Origin: Oceanicaulis sp.
GTDB taxonomy: Bacteria > Pseudomonadota > Alphaproteobacteria > Caulobacterales > Maricaulaceae
Direction of reading: 5' to 3'
DNA length: 47,877 nucleotides
NCBI GenBank assembly: GCA_020832735.1
Contig: JAFIEB010000100.1
Location: 1-47,877 of the forward strand
Shown here: piece after piece, positions 17,201-24,029 of the stretch
Position numbering within the stretch: position 1 is the stretch's first letter
How the letters are laid out: the number at the start of each line of letters is the position of its first letter
Program-made: the position numbers and the translations under genes
The notes under the pieces: generated by a model
Databases searched by the model: none
What the model was told of the DNA's origin: nothing
Seen by the model: only the letters and a program-made list of their open reading frames with translations

Positions 17201-18742
17201 CAGAACGGCCAGCGGGCTGTCATCACCCATGGAGCCGATGGCTTCCTTGCCGGTCTCGGCCATGGGCGACAGGATGATCTCCACATCCTCCAGCGACAGG
17301 CCTGCGGCGGCCTGGCGGCGCGCGCGCCCGGCCTCGTCAAACAGCAAATCTTCCGGGCCGGGGCCGATCTCGGCCTCGATATTCTTGACGTTTTTCAGCC
17401 AGTCTTCGTAAGGGTGCCTGGAGGCGAGCAGGTCGAGCATTTCGTGCTCGCGCACGAACCCGCCTTCGTGCAGGTCCACGCCGATCATGCGCCCCGGCGT
17501 CACCGCGCCGCGCTCAATGACCGTATCGGGGTCCAGCGGCGCCATGCCGGTCTCCGAGCCCACCGCCAGCAGCCCGTCATTCGTCAGGCTCCAGCGCAAG
17601 GGACGCAGGCCGTTGCGGTCCAGCCCGGCGATCGCCCAGCGGCCGTCGCAGGCGACCACCGCCGCCGGCCCGTCCCAGGGCTCCATCACCGAGTTGCAGT
17701 ATTCATAAAGCCCGCGCCAGGCGCCCGGCATCAGATCGCCGCGTTTGGACCAGGCTTCGGGGATGAGCAGCGTCTTGGCCATGGGCGCCGAGCGGCCGGC
17801 GCGCACCAGCACCTCGAACACCTCGTCCAGCGCAGCCGAGTCCGAGGCGCCGGCGCTGATCACCGGCTTGACCATTTCCTCGGCGTCCTTGAACGCCTTG
17901 GCCGCCATGAGAATCTCATGGCTTTTCATCCAGTTGCGATTGCCCTTCAGCGTGTTGATCTCGCCGTTATGAGCCAGCATGCGGAAGGGCTGGGCCAGGC
18001 GCCATTCGGGAAACGTATTGGTGGAATAGCGCTGGTGGAAGATCGCAAACGACGACACGAAGCGCTCGTCGCGCAGATCGGGATAGAAGGTGTCGATGGC
18101 CTCGGCCAGGAACATGCCCTTGTAGACCACGTCGCGCGCCGACAGCGAGGCGACGTAGAAGCCCGGCAATGCGTCCTCGCGCGCCCGCGCCTCGATCCGG
18201 CGGCGCACCAGATAGAGCGCGCGCTCCAGCACGGCGGCAGCGCGCTTCTTGGGGTCTTCAAACAGGATCTGCTCGATGGCCGGACGGGTGGAGGCGGCCT
18301 TGTCGCCAAGGCAAGACGGATCGATGGGCGCCTGGCGCCAGCCATAGAGGCGCAGGCCCGCGCGCAGCACCTCGGTCTCGACAATGGTGCGGCTGCGCTC
18401 CTGCGCGGCAAAGTCTGTGCGCGGCAGGAAGATCATCCCCACCCCAATGACGCCTGAACCCGGCGTGTGGCCGGTGCGCGCCACTTGCGCCTTGAAGAAA
18501 TCCTGCGGGATGCCGACGCGCAGGCCCGCCCCGTCGCCGGTCTTGCCGTCCGCGTCCACCGCGCCGCGATGCCACACGGCTTTGAGCGCCTTGATCGCCA
18601 GCTCAACCACCTCGCGCCGGGGCGTGGCGTTGATGTCGGCGATCAGCCCGACGCCGCAGGCATCGCGCTCGGACTCCGCCTCATAGGCGTGAGCGTCGAT
18701 GAGGCGCTGGCGGTTTTCGAGATAGCGCTGAGCCTCAGTCAT
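14237..18742 (-). CDS. gltB: Glutamate synthase (NADPH) large subunit
   Basis: GltB makes glutamate from glutamine and 2-oxoglutarate with GltD. At 1501 residues it has the usual length. A short propeptide precedes the N-terminal amidotransferase nucleophile Cys29 in DACGVGLIAD. The FMN/2-oxoglutarate synthase domain holds SGEGGEDRSRY and GEGGQLPG. The iron-sulfur ligands lie in CLMVRQCHSNTCPVGIC, spaced C-x5-C-x4-C inside its C-terminal half. The protein ends in the GXGXG beta-helix domain (VVVEGCGANGCEYMTGG). The ATG overlaps the gltD stop by four bases, a sign of translational coupling. Cytosolic. Confidence 0.98.
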   Translation of the reverse strand: MTEAQRYLENRQRLIDAHAYEAESERDACGVGLIADINATPRREVVELAIKALKAVWHRGAVDADGKTGDGAGLRVGIPQDFFKAQVARTGHTPGSGVIGVGMIFLPRTDFAAQERSRTIVETEVLRAGLRLYGWRQAPIDPSCLGDKAASTRPAIEQILFEDPKKRAAAVLERALYLVRRRIEARAREDALPGFYVASLSARDVVYKGMFLAEAIDTFYPDLRDERFVSSFAIFHQRYSTNTFPEWRLAQPFRMLAHNGEINTLKGNRNWMKSHEILMAAKAFKDAEEMVKPVISAGASDSAALDEVFEVLVRAGRSAPMAKTLLIPEAWSKRGDLMPGAWRGLYEYCNSVMEPWDGPAAVVACDGRWAIAGLDRNGLRPLRWSLTNDGLLAVGSETGMAPLDPDTVIERGAVTPGRMIGVDLHEGGFVREHEMLDLLASRHPYEDWLKNVKNIEAEIGPGPEDLLFDEAGRARRQAAAGLSLEDVEIILSPMAETGKEAIGSMGDDSPLAVLSNRYRPVYHYFRQNFSQVTNPPIDPLREGRVMSLKTRFKNLGNILATDEAQTNVFVLDSPVLTNGMYARLRAVLGERVAEVDATFPAEEATGAGGGLMRALDRIRSDAEEAVRGGAEHLVLTDEAQGAERCSVPMALAVGAAHTHLTRKGLRTYCSLNVRAADVADAHGLAVLIGLGATTVNPYIAFETVAARSQRGLASMTLEQKALNMKAAFDAGLLKIMSKMGISVVSSYRGGCNFEVLGLSRAVAMEYLGGVTSRISGIGLAGLEQKLAELHAWAWRDDGAVRLPVGGFYRQRASGEVHAVEARSVTALQTAVRNEDYAAFRDYVALQTRDADPIQLRDLLEPRPLGPPLDLSRCESVNEIRQRFVTPGMSLGALSPEAHGALNVAMNRIGAKSVSGEGGEDRSRYTPMANGDNMNSAVKQVASGRFGVTAEYLNQCREIEIKIAQGAKPGEGGQLPGFKVTEMIARLRHATPGTTLISPPPHHDIYSIEDLAQLIYDLKQINPEARVCVKLVAAAGVGAVAAGVAKAHADVILISGNVGGTGASPQTSIKFAGAPLELGLSEAHQVLSLNGLRERVTLRADGGIRTGRDVVITAMLGAEEFGIGTTSLIALGCLMVRQCHSNTCPVGICTQDDDLRKRFTGLADHVVNLMTFIARDTREILAKLGAERLEDVIGRADLLDQVSRGADHLDDLDLNPLLVRVDPQARPPRSTRTQRNAVAPSLDEQILKDAAPVFTRREKMQLVYDVKNTDRAVGARVSSAIVRAFGPDGLEDGQLTLRLAGSAGQSLGAFAARGLRIELEGDANDYVGKGLSGATIAVRPYGGARRHGAGDVIIGNTVLYGATSGRLFAAGGAGQRFAVRNSGATVVVEGCGANGCEYMTGGVAVILGKVGDNFAAGMTGGEAFVLDEDGRLEPRLNGETVFLAELKGEAEARCRALIEAHYAATGSLHAAAILNDWEARRPEFRHVVPFEPAKIEAGAKRA

Positions 18743-20178
18743 TGCGCCATCTCCGCCACTTTGGACGACGCATCCGCGCGCGCCTTCGTCATAAGGTCAG
18801 CGTGAATCTCCGCCGCCGCGTCCATGCCGTCGCGCACCGCCCAGACCACCAGCGAGGCGCCGCGCACGGCGTCGCCGCCGGCATAGACGCCCGGAACGGA
18901 AGTGCGGCAGCGGCCGGAGACGCGCAGCGTGCCGCGCGGCGACATTTCAAGCTTGGGCGCACCGTACTGGGCGGGAAAATCTTCCGGTTCAAAGCCGAGC
19001 GCCGCGATCACCATGTCGGCGGGCGCGTCATGCTCCTGACCCACCGCCGGAACCGGGCGCCGGCGGCCGCTGGAATCGGGCGCACCGAGAACCATGCGCT
19101 GCACGCGCACGCCGGTCGCCGTGTCGGCGTCGCCCAGAATGGCGGCGGGCGCGCACAGCCATTCGAAAGTCACGCCCTCTTCCTCGGCGTGGGAGACCTC
19201 GCGGGCCGAACCGGGCATGTTCACGCGGTCGCGGCGGTAGTGACAGGCCACGCTGGCGGCGCCCTGACGCACGGCGGTGCGCACGCAGTCCATGGCCGTA
19301 TCGCCGCCGCCGATCACAATCACGCGCTTTCCCTTTGCATCAAGGCGGCCATTATCGGCGATCTCCTCGCCAAAGCCGCGCCGGTTCGATGCTGTGAGAT
19401 AGTCCAGCGCGGGCACCAGCCCACGTCCGCCGCCGCCGGGACAGGTCAGCGCCCGGGCCGCATAGGCGCCCGCGGCGATATAGACCGCGTCATGCTGGCC
19501 GCGCAGATCATCGAGGCTTGCATCGCGCCCGATCTCGAAATTGAGCTTGAAGACGATCCCGCCCTGTTCAAGGCGCGTGACCCGGCGGGCCACCACCGAT
19601 TTGTCGAGCTTGAAATTGGGAATGCCATAGACCAGCAAGCCGCCCGCCCGGTCGAGACGGTCATAAATGGTCACCGCATGGCCCTGCTCGCGAAGGCGCT
19701 CGGCCGCCGAAAGGCCGGCGGGGCCGGCGCCGATAATCCCGACCGAAAACCCGCTCTCGGCCGCCGGGCGCAACGGCTTGACCCAACCGTTCTCCCAGGC
19801 CGTTTCGGTGATATGGGTCTCCACCGAGCCGATGGTGACGGCGCCGTGGCCCGATTGCTCGATGACGCAGGCGCCCTCGCACAGACGGTCCTGCGGGCAG
19901 ATGCGCCCGCATATTTCCGGCATGGTGGAGGTGGCCGAGGACAGCTCGTAGGCTTTCTCCATGCGCCCTTCGGCGGCCAGCATCAGCCAGTCGGGAATGT
20001 CATTGTGCAAAGGGCAGCCGGTCTGGCAGAACGGCACGCCGCACTGGGAGCAGCGCTCGGCCTGCTCGGCGCCGCGCTCGGGCGAAAACGGCGCGTAGAT
20101 TTCATCGAAATCCTGCCGGCGCGCGTCGGCCGGGCGCTTGTCGGGATAGCGCTGGTCCGTGGTCGTGAATTTCAGCAC
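18739..20178 (-). CDS. gltD: Glutamate synthase (NADPH) small subunit
   Basis: GltD oxidises NADPH and passes electrons through its [4Fe-4S] clusters to GltB. It is 479 residues long. The N-terminal cluster-binding region includes CSQCGVPFCQTGCPLHNDIP and the second set CGRICPQDRLCEGAC. The FAD site is GIIGAGPAGLSAAERL, the NADPH site VIVIGGGDTAMDCVRTA, and the C-terminal FAD closure GVYAGGDAVRGASL. The start is GTG 20178 behind a GAGGAGG site. It heads the gltD-gltB operon; the upstream region has two palindromes. Confidence 0.97.
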   Translation of the reverse strand: MLKFTTTDQRYPDKRPADARRQDFDEIYAPFSPERGAEQAERCSQCGVPFCQTGCPLHNDIPDWLMLAAEGRMEKAYELSSATSTMPEICGRICPQDRLCEGACVIEQSGHGAVTIGSVETHITETAWENGWVKPLRPAAESGFSVGIIGAGPAGLSAAERLREQGHAVTIYDRLDRAGGLLVYGIPNFKLDKSVVARRVTRLEQGGIVFKLNFEIGRDASLDDLRGQHDAVYIAAGAYAARALTCPGGGGRGLVPALDYLTASNRRGFGEEIADNGRLDAKGKRVIVIGGGDTAMDCVRTAVRQGAASVACHYRRDRVNMPGSAREVSHAEEEGVTFEWLCAPAAILGDADTATGVRVQRMVLGAPDSSGRRRPVPAVGQEHDAPADMVIAALGFEPEDFPAQYGAPKLEMSPRGTLRVSGRCRTSVPGVYAGGDAVRGASLVVWAVRDGMDAAAEIHADLMTKARADASSKVAEMAQ

Positions 20179-20215
20179 GCGCCCGCCTCCTCACCCGCCG
20201 CCGGTTCGGTCTGGC

Positions 20216-20243
20216 GCAGACTTGTCTGCACATTTGTCCGGAC
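20216..20243. promoter_or_regulatory. Two palindromes upstream of gltD
   Basis: GCAGAC-tt-GTCTGC (20216-20229) and GTCCGGAC (20236-20243) lie 38-65 bases before the gltD start, in the gap between gltD and the MarR gene. They are plausible operator sites for the glutamate synthase operon. The second shares its core with the TGTCCGGACA palindromes at 7468 and 47743. Confidence 0.35.
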
Positions 20244-20312
20244 TTGTTGCATTGCAGCAAAAAACAGCCGCGCGCGCAAGAGCGAGCTCCGAGGCCTGGC
20301 GCTGGCCCGGCG

Positions 20313-20759
20313 CTATTCCGGAGCGTCCGAAGCCAGGCGCGTCAGGGCGTCATAAAGCGTGTCGGCCGCCTCCTCGCCCAGGCGTTGGTCCAGCTCGGTG
20401 TTGAAAGCGCGCAACACTGCGTCAGCTTTTTCCGCCGCCAGGCGGCCGGTCTCGCTCAGGGCCACCAGCGCGCCGCGCCGGTCCCGGGCGTCACGCCGGC
20501 GGGTCACCAGGCCCGCCTTCTCCATGCGAGAGACCAGGCCCGTCACGGCCGGCGCGCCCAGCGCCAGCACCTCGCCGATGGCGCCCATGCGCCGCTCGCC
20601 CCGGCGCAGCAGCAGGAACAAAACGGCGGCCTGGCTGGCGCTGACCCCGGCTTCAGCCCGCAAGCGCTGGTCAGCGTCCCGGCTGAGGCGCCGGGCCGCT
20701 ATCTCGATCAGCAAAAACAGCCGCCGGTCTACGGCGCGAACGCGGGCCATGACGGGCAC
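20313..20759 (-). CDS. MarR family transcriptional regulator
   Basis: A 148-residue winged-helix regulator. The MarR core is clear: helix VSASQAAVLFLLLRRGERRMG, recognition helix GAPAVTGLVSRMEKAGLV, and wing RRRDARDRRGALVALSETG. MarR proteins bind palindromes as dimers and release DNA upon binding small phenolics or oxidation. A GTG start at 20759 is used because an AAGGAA site lies upstream; an ATG at 20750 is the alternative. It is divergent from the small lipoprotein pair, with an AGTTAACT palindrome between them, so it may control itself and those genes. The ligand is unknown. Confidence 0.88.
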   Translation of the reverse strand: MPVMARVRAVDRRLFLLIEIAARRLSRDADQRLRAEAGVSASQAAVLFLLLRRGERRMGAIGEVLALGAPAVTGLVSRMEKAGLVTRRRDARDRRGALVALSETGRLAAEKADAVLRAFNTELDQRLGEEAADTLYDALTRLASDAPE

Positions 20760-20792
20760 GTTCGCGCGATTCCTTCGGGTGTGAAAGAGTCG

Positions 20793-20800
20793 AGTTAACT
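20793..20800. promoter_or_regulatory. AGTTAACT palindrome between MarR gene and lipoprotein pair
   Basis: A perfect 8-base palindrome in the divergent gap, 34 bases upstream of the MarR start, in an AT-richer segment. It is a reasonable MarR autoregulation site. The evidence is position and symmetry only. Confidence 0.3.
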
Positions 20801-20886
20801 TGCATCACCACTTTTCAGGTTTTAGGCCGGATGTCAGACACATGACCACCGCCCAAGAAGGGCGCAATGACCACGGGGAGTTTTCA

Positions 20887-21222
20887 ATGCTGAAACCATT
20901 ACTGGCCGCAGCCGGCGCCGGCCTGTTCCTGGCCGCTTGCGCCACCACGGATGACGGCGTGCCGGCGTCGGCCGCCGACAGCGCCGAGTTCCAGGTCGCC
21001 AGCGCTGCTGAAGTCGAGCGCGCCGAGCGTGAAGGCTATGATCCCAACGCGATCCGCTGCGAGCGCGAACGCGTGCTCGGCTCACGCCTGCCCGCCCGCC
21101 AGGTCTGCCGGCCCGAATGGGAATGGCGCGCCATCGCGCGCGGCGCTTCTGAAACCATGGACCACATTCAGCGCATGGGCATTCCCAACGATCCGTGCGA
21201 TAGCCGGGACTATGGCTGCTGA
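20887..21222 (+). CDS. Small lipoprotein, copy 1 of a tandem pair
   Basis: A 111-residue predicted lipoprotein of unknown function. Start ATG 20887 opens a leader with lipobox LAAC and Cys18; the frame upstream of it is not leader-like. The mature part is acidic (DSAEFQVASAAEVERAEREG). It is followed by a conserved-looking core with two cysteines, RCERERVLGSRLPARQVC, then a tryptophan-rich PEWEWRAIARG helix. The GSR...C...EW pattern is familiar from small alphaproteobacterial envelope proteins with no assigned role. The last residues CDSRDYGC add two more cysteines absent from copy 2. It probably sits in the outer membrane. Confidence 0.85.
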   Translation: MLKPLLAAAGAGLFLAACATTDDGVPASAADSAEFQVASAAEVERAEREGYDPNAIRCERERVLGSRLPARQVCRPEWEWRAIARGASETMDHIQRMGIPNDPCDSRDYGC

Positions 21223-21291
21223 TCCGCTCGCCTTCGACGCAGATCAGGCTGCCTGCCAGACACGATGCTGGCCAGACAGGGAAACATAATC

Positions 21292-21612
21292 ATGATGAGA
21301 TACTGGCTCATTGCCGGGGGCGCCGCCCTGCTGGCGGCCGCTTGCGCCACCACGGACGACGTCGTGGCGGCGTCAGCCGCGGACAGCGCCGAGTTCCAGG
21401 TCGCCAGCCCCGCTGAAGTCGAGCGCGCCGAGCGTGAGGGCTATGACCCCAACGCGATCCGCTGCGAGCGCGAACGCGTTATCGGCTCGCGCCTGCCCGC
21501 ACGCCAGGTCTGCCGGCCCGAATGGGAATGGCGCGCCATCGCGCGCGGCGCCCAGGAGACCATGGACCACATCCAGCGTCTGGGCATTCCCAGCGATCCC
21601 AACGACGGCTGA
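21292..21612 (+). CDS. Small lipoprotein, copy 2 of a tandem pair
   Basis: A 106-residue paralogue of the gene just upstream, 69 bases after its stop. The start is one of two adjacent ATG codons (21292 or 21295) behind an AGGGAA site. The leader differs from copy 1 (MMRYWLIAGG), but from the CATTDD segment onward the two proteins are almost identical, and so is the DNA. The tail differs: SDPNDG instead of the cysteine-containing end. The lipobox AAAC is less canonical than in copy 1. This is a recent tandem duplication or a pair kept alike by gene conversion. The function is unknown. Confidence 0.83.
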   Translation: MMRYWLIAGGAALLAAACATTDDVVAASAADSAEFQVASPAEVERAEREGYDPNAIRCERERVIGSRLPARQVCRPEWEWRAIARGAQETMDHIQRLGIPSDPNDG

Positions 21613-21625
21613 GACCGGCTGATTA

Positions 21626-22282
21626 TCAGCCGGTAAAGCGCCACACGCGCGCCAGTCTGACGTCGCGATCCTCCAGATCGCGCGAGACCGGCGTGTCGTA
21701 GCGCGCCAGCGCCTCCAGGCGTGATCTGGGCAGGAAGGTGCGGCCCGGATCGCCGATCAGCACCTTGGCGCCGCGCGCGTGCAGGCCGGCCAGCCAGTCT
21801 GCGATGCGCGCCGCGCCGGGCGCCTCGTAGAACACGTCGCCGGCCAGCACCACGTCCCAGCCTGCGTCCGATCCCACGACATCGCCCATGCGCGCGGCCA
21901 CGCTGACGCCGTTCAGCGCGGCGTTGAGGCGCGTGGCGGCCACGGCGAAGGCGTCGATCTCGCTGGCGTCAACCTGCGCCGCGCCCGCTTTCGCCGCGCC
22001 AATGCCCGCCACACCGCACCCGCAGGCGAAATCGAGCACATGGGCGCCCGCGGCCAGATCGGGGTTGTCCATCACATAGCGCGCCAGCGCCTGACCGCCC
22101 GCCCAGGCGAAAGCCCAGAAGGGCGGCGCCAATCCCATTTCGCCCAGCGCCTCTTCGGTCCGGGTCCAGATTTCAAGGGTTTCGTCAGCCAGATGAAAGC
22201 GCAGTTCCGGCGTCAGCGGCGCGCTGGCGATGCGGGTATGGGTTTTGATGAAGGCGTCCGCCGCCTGATCTGACAGGGTCAT
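21626..22282 (-). CDS. Class I SAM methyltransferase, ETF-beta lysine type
   Basis: A 218-residue methyltransferase. The SAM motif I is VLDFACGCGVAGIGAAKAGA, motif post-I ASEID and motif II DVVLAGDVFYE. The N-terminus (FIKTHTRIASAPLTPELRFHLADE) and the FWAFAWAGGQALARYVMDNP segment match the METTL20/ETFBKMT-like family, whose bacterial members methylate lysines of the electron-transfer flavoprotein beta subunit. Start ATG 22282 was chosen because the frame upstream is arginine-rich and out of family length. It is convergent with the lipoprotein pair. The relation to ribosomal L11 methyltransferases makes the exact substrate uncertain. Confidence 0.8.
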   Translation of the reverse strand: MTLSDQAADAFIKTHTRIASAPLTPELRFHLADETLEIWTRTEEALGEMGLAPPFWAFAWAGGQALARYVMDNPDLAAGAHVLDFACGCGVAGIGAAKAGAAQVDASEIDAFAVAATRLNAALNGVSVAARMGDVVGSDAGWDVVLAGDVFYEAPGAARIADWLAGLHARGAKVLIGDPGRTFLPRSRLEALARYDTPVSRDLEDRDVRLARVWRFTG

Positions 22283-22666
22283 GGGCCCATGCCTAAGGCG
22301 GCCGGGCCGCTGTGGCCAGCGGCAGGCGCGTGTCAGGCGTATCAGGCGAGGAGGGTGGGACCCGCCTCGAGGCCGCGCTGGCGCTCGATCGCCCCCCTCT
22401 GACGAAAGCGTGCCGCGCTGGCACACTCGAGGCGAGCCCCGGACCGGACCCCGCAAAGCGCGTGCAAACGGCGTCCGATCCATGCCGGGGGCGGCGGGGC
22501 GCGGCGCCAAGGCGCCATCGGGGGGAGGAAACCGGAGCCTGATCAGCGCCGCGCCCGCCGCCTTGATCGCACCGTGGCGGGCAAGTGCGGCCCCAATCGT
22601 TCCGGATTGAGGTATTGGCGCCGCAAGCCCGCCTCATACGGGGCGGCGGCGTTCATGTCCGGGTCA
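22283..22666. other. Intergenic stretch without convincing gene
   Basis: A GC-rich gap of 384 bases between the methyltransferase start and the DUF3299 stop. Frames here translate to arginine/proline-rich, low-complexity strings. A few short hairpins are present (GGCGCC-AA-GGCGCC at 22503-22516) but no T-run terminator, tRNA or known RNA was recognised. Confidence 0.5.
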
Positions 22667-23197
22667 TCAGCTGCGGTAGGGGCGCAGGGCCGACAGCTCC
22701 AGCGTGTAGGCGGTGTCAGCCAGATCGCTGTCCTGGCGCCGGGTGCGCAGCACGCCCTCGGCGAACACCGGATCCCACAGGCCCCGCACCGAAACCGAGG
22801 GGTCGGCGACCACATAGATCAGCTGGTTGGGCGGAGGCGGGGGCACGTGGATGCACGCGCCCACGAACGGCACCAGCAGGAAGCGCGAGACCTCGCCGGA
22901 GGCTGCGAAATCAAACGGCAGCACGAAGCCGGCGATGCGCACGCGCTCGCCGTCGAGCTCCTCAACCACGTTGAAAGTGCGCAGCTGGGGCATTTGCTCT
23001 GTGCCGAAGTGATTGAAGCCGAACTCCATCGCCTGGACCTGCTGCAGCCGGGCGATGCGTTCAGCCTCGCCCTCGGGCAGGAGGTCCTGCCAGATCAGCT
23101 CCCTGTAGGCGCTCTCGGCGCGCGCCTCGCCCGTGGCGGCAGGCGCGGCGAGCCCCGCCAGGGCGCACACAAGACACAGGAAAAGGGCGCGCATCAT
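22667..23197 (-). CDS. DUF3299 protein (ZrgE-like), zinc operon
   Basis: A 176-residue exported protein of the DUF3299 family. Start is ATG 23197 (or the adjacent ATG 23194), giving a signal peptide ending near ARAES. The family core follows: ELIWQDLLPE, RIAGFVLPFDF, FLLVPFVGACIHVPPPPPNQLIYV. In Vibrio cholerae the DUF3299 protein ZrgE is encoded with the zinc-binding ZrgA; here too the DUF2796 gene lies just upstream. Its molecular role is not known; a periplasmic or membrane-associated part in metal handling is inferred from the company it keeps. It is separated from the DUF2796 gene by an 88-base gap with short repeats. Confidence 0.85.
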   Translation of the reverse strand: MMRALFLCLVCALAGLAAPAATGEARAESAYRELIWQDLLPEGEAERIARLQQVQAMEFGFNHFGTEQMPQLRTFNVVEELDGERVRIAGFVLPFDFAASGEVSRFLLVPFVGACIHVPPPPPNQLIYVVADPSVSVRGLWDPVFAEGVLRTRRQDSDLADTAYTLELSALRPYRS

Positions 23198-23250
23198 GCA
23201 AGGCAGGATGCGCGCTGGCGCGCCCGGCTTCAAGCCTGCGCCTGCATGGC

Positions 23251-23304
23251 GCCGCGATCACCAGAGCGTGATCAGCGGGCGGTGATCAGCGGGCCGCGAT
23301 CACC
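23251..23304. repeat. Short direct repeats at the 3' end of the DUF2796 gene
   Basis: GTGATCAGCGGGC occurs twice in tandem (23268 and 23282, 14-base step), flanked on both sides by GCCGCGATCACC (23251 and 23293). The right copy contains the last codons and stop of the DUF2796 gene, so the gene end appears locally duplicated. It could also form stem-loops in the intergenic RNA. Confidence 0.5.
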
Positions 23305-24029
23305 GGATTGCGGGCGGTCAGCACGCCGGAGGCGGCGGCGCGCCCGTCGGTGAAGCTGGCCTGCAGGCGTTCGAGCCGCTCGAAAGTCTCAAACAGTCCG
23401 GCCGCGTCCAGCTGGCTGGCGCGGGCGGGGGCGTCGCAGATGAACGTCCAGCTCACCGCCAGGTCGCTGTGACCGGCATAGCGCTCGTCCGCGCCGTGAT
23501 CGTGATCATGCCCGTGGCCGTGATCGTCGCCGTGATCGTCGCCGTGATCGTGACCGTGACCGTGCCCGTGATCATGATTATGGCTGTGGCCATGGCGGTG
23601 GCCGTGATCATGTCCGTGGCCATGGCCATGATCATGCCCGTGATCGTGATCATCGCCGTGGTCATGGTCATGGCCGTGATGGTGATTATGGCCGTGGCCG
23701 CCGCGCACGCCCTCGACATCGATGGTGGCCAGGGTGCAGCCGGCGTCGGCGGGGAAGGCGACCGGAGCACGGTCGAAGGCGGCGTAGGCCGCATCGATGA
23801 CGGCGCGCTCCTCGTCATTGGCGGGCGCGCGCTCGAAACCGAAGAAATTGTACGCAGCCCCCGACAGCACCACCAGCACGGCGCCGCTGTCGCGGTCAAT
23901 GGCCGCCTCAAGCGAGGCTGCGCCGTGCACATGGGCGCCCAGCTGGCGCATCGGGGTCTCGTCGGCCAGCGCCGGGGCGGCGCCCAGCATCAGGGCGGCG
24001 GCGAAAGGGATCAGTCGCGGCAGGGTCAT
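23286..24029 (-). CDS. DUF2796 periplasmic zinc-binding protein (ZrgA-like)
   Basis: A 247-residue exported protein. The signal peptide ends ALA-DE at about residue 22. The DUF2796 hallmark opening is present (QLGAHVHGAASLEAAID, then YNFFGFERAP). The middle, about residues 109-188, is a long low-complexity run of HGHDHD-type repeats able to bind many metal ions. The C-terminal part (LAVSWTFICDAP, FETFERLERLQASF) closes the domain. Characterised ZrgA from Vibrio is a periplasmic zinc carrier controlled by Zur. The start ATG overlaps the ZIP transporter stop by four bases. It probably captures zinc in the periplasm for the adjacent uptake system. Confidence 0.9.
   Translation of the reverse strand: MTLPRLIPFAAALMLGAAPALADETPMRQLGAHVHGAASLEAAIDRDSGAVLVVLSGAAYNFFGFERAPANDEERAVIDAAYAAFDRAPVAFPADAGCTLATIDVEGVRGGHGHNHHHGHDHDHGDDHDHGHDHGHGHGHDHGHRHGHSHNHDHGHGHGHDHGDDHGDDHGHGHDHDHGADERYAGHSDLAVSWTFICDAPARASQLDAAGLFETFERLERLQASFTDGRAAASGVLTARNPVIAAR

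Noticed and set aside
14705-18457. A 1250-residue open frame on the plus strand
   Set aside because: It is antisense to gltB, His/Gln/Arg/Ala-rich and without domains; a typical product of GC-rich codon bias.
20216-20243. Sigma-54 promoter before gltD
   Set aside because: A TGGC-like start is present, but the spacing and the GC element do not fit, so only palindromes were reported.
18742-20355. A 537-residue open frame on the plus strand
   Set aside because: Antisense to the clear gltD gene, with no recognisable motif.
22283-22666. Possible small RNA or small gene in the 384-base gap
   Set aside because: Short hairpins only; no conserved RNA signature, promoter or protein-like translation could be supported.
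23480-23700. Regular repeats that might suggest a CRISPR array
   Set aside because: The repeats are 6-12 bases without unique spacers and lie in frame inside the DUF2796 protein.
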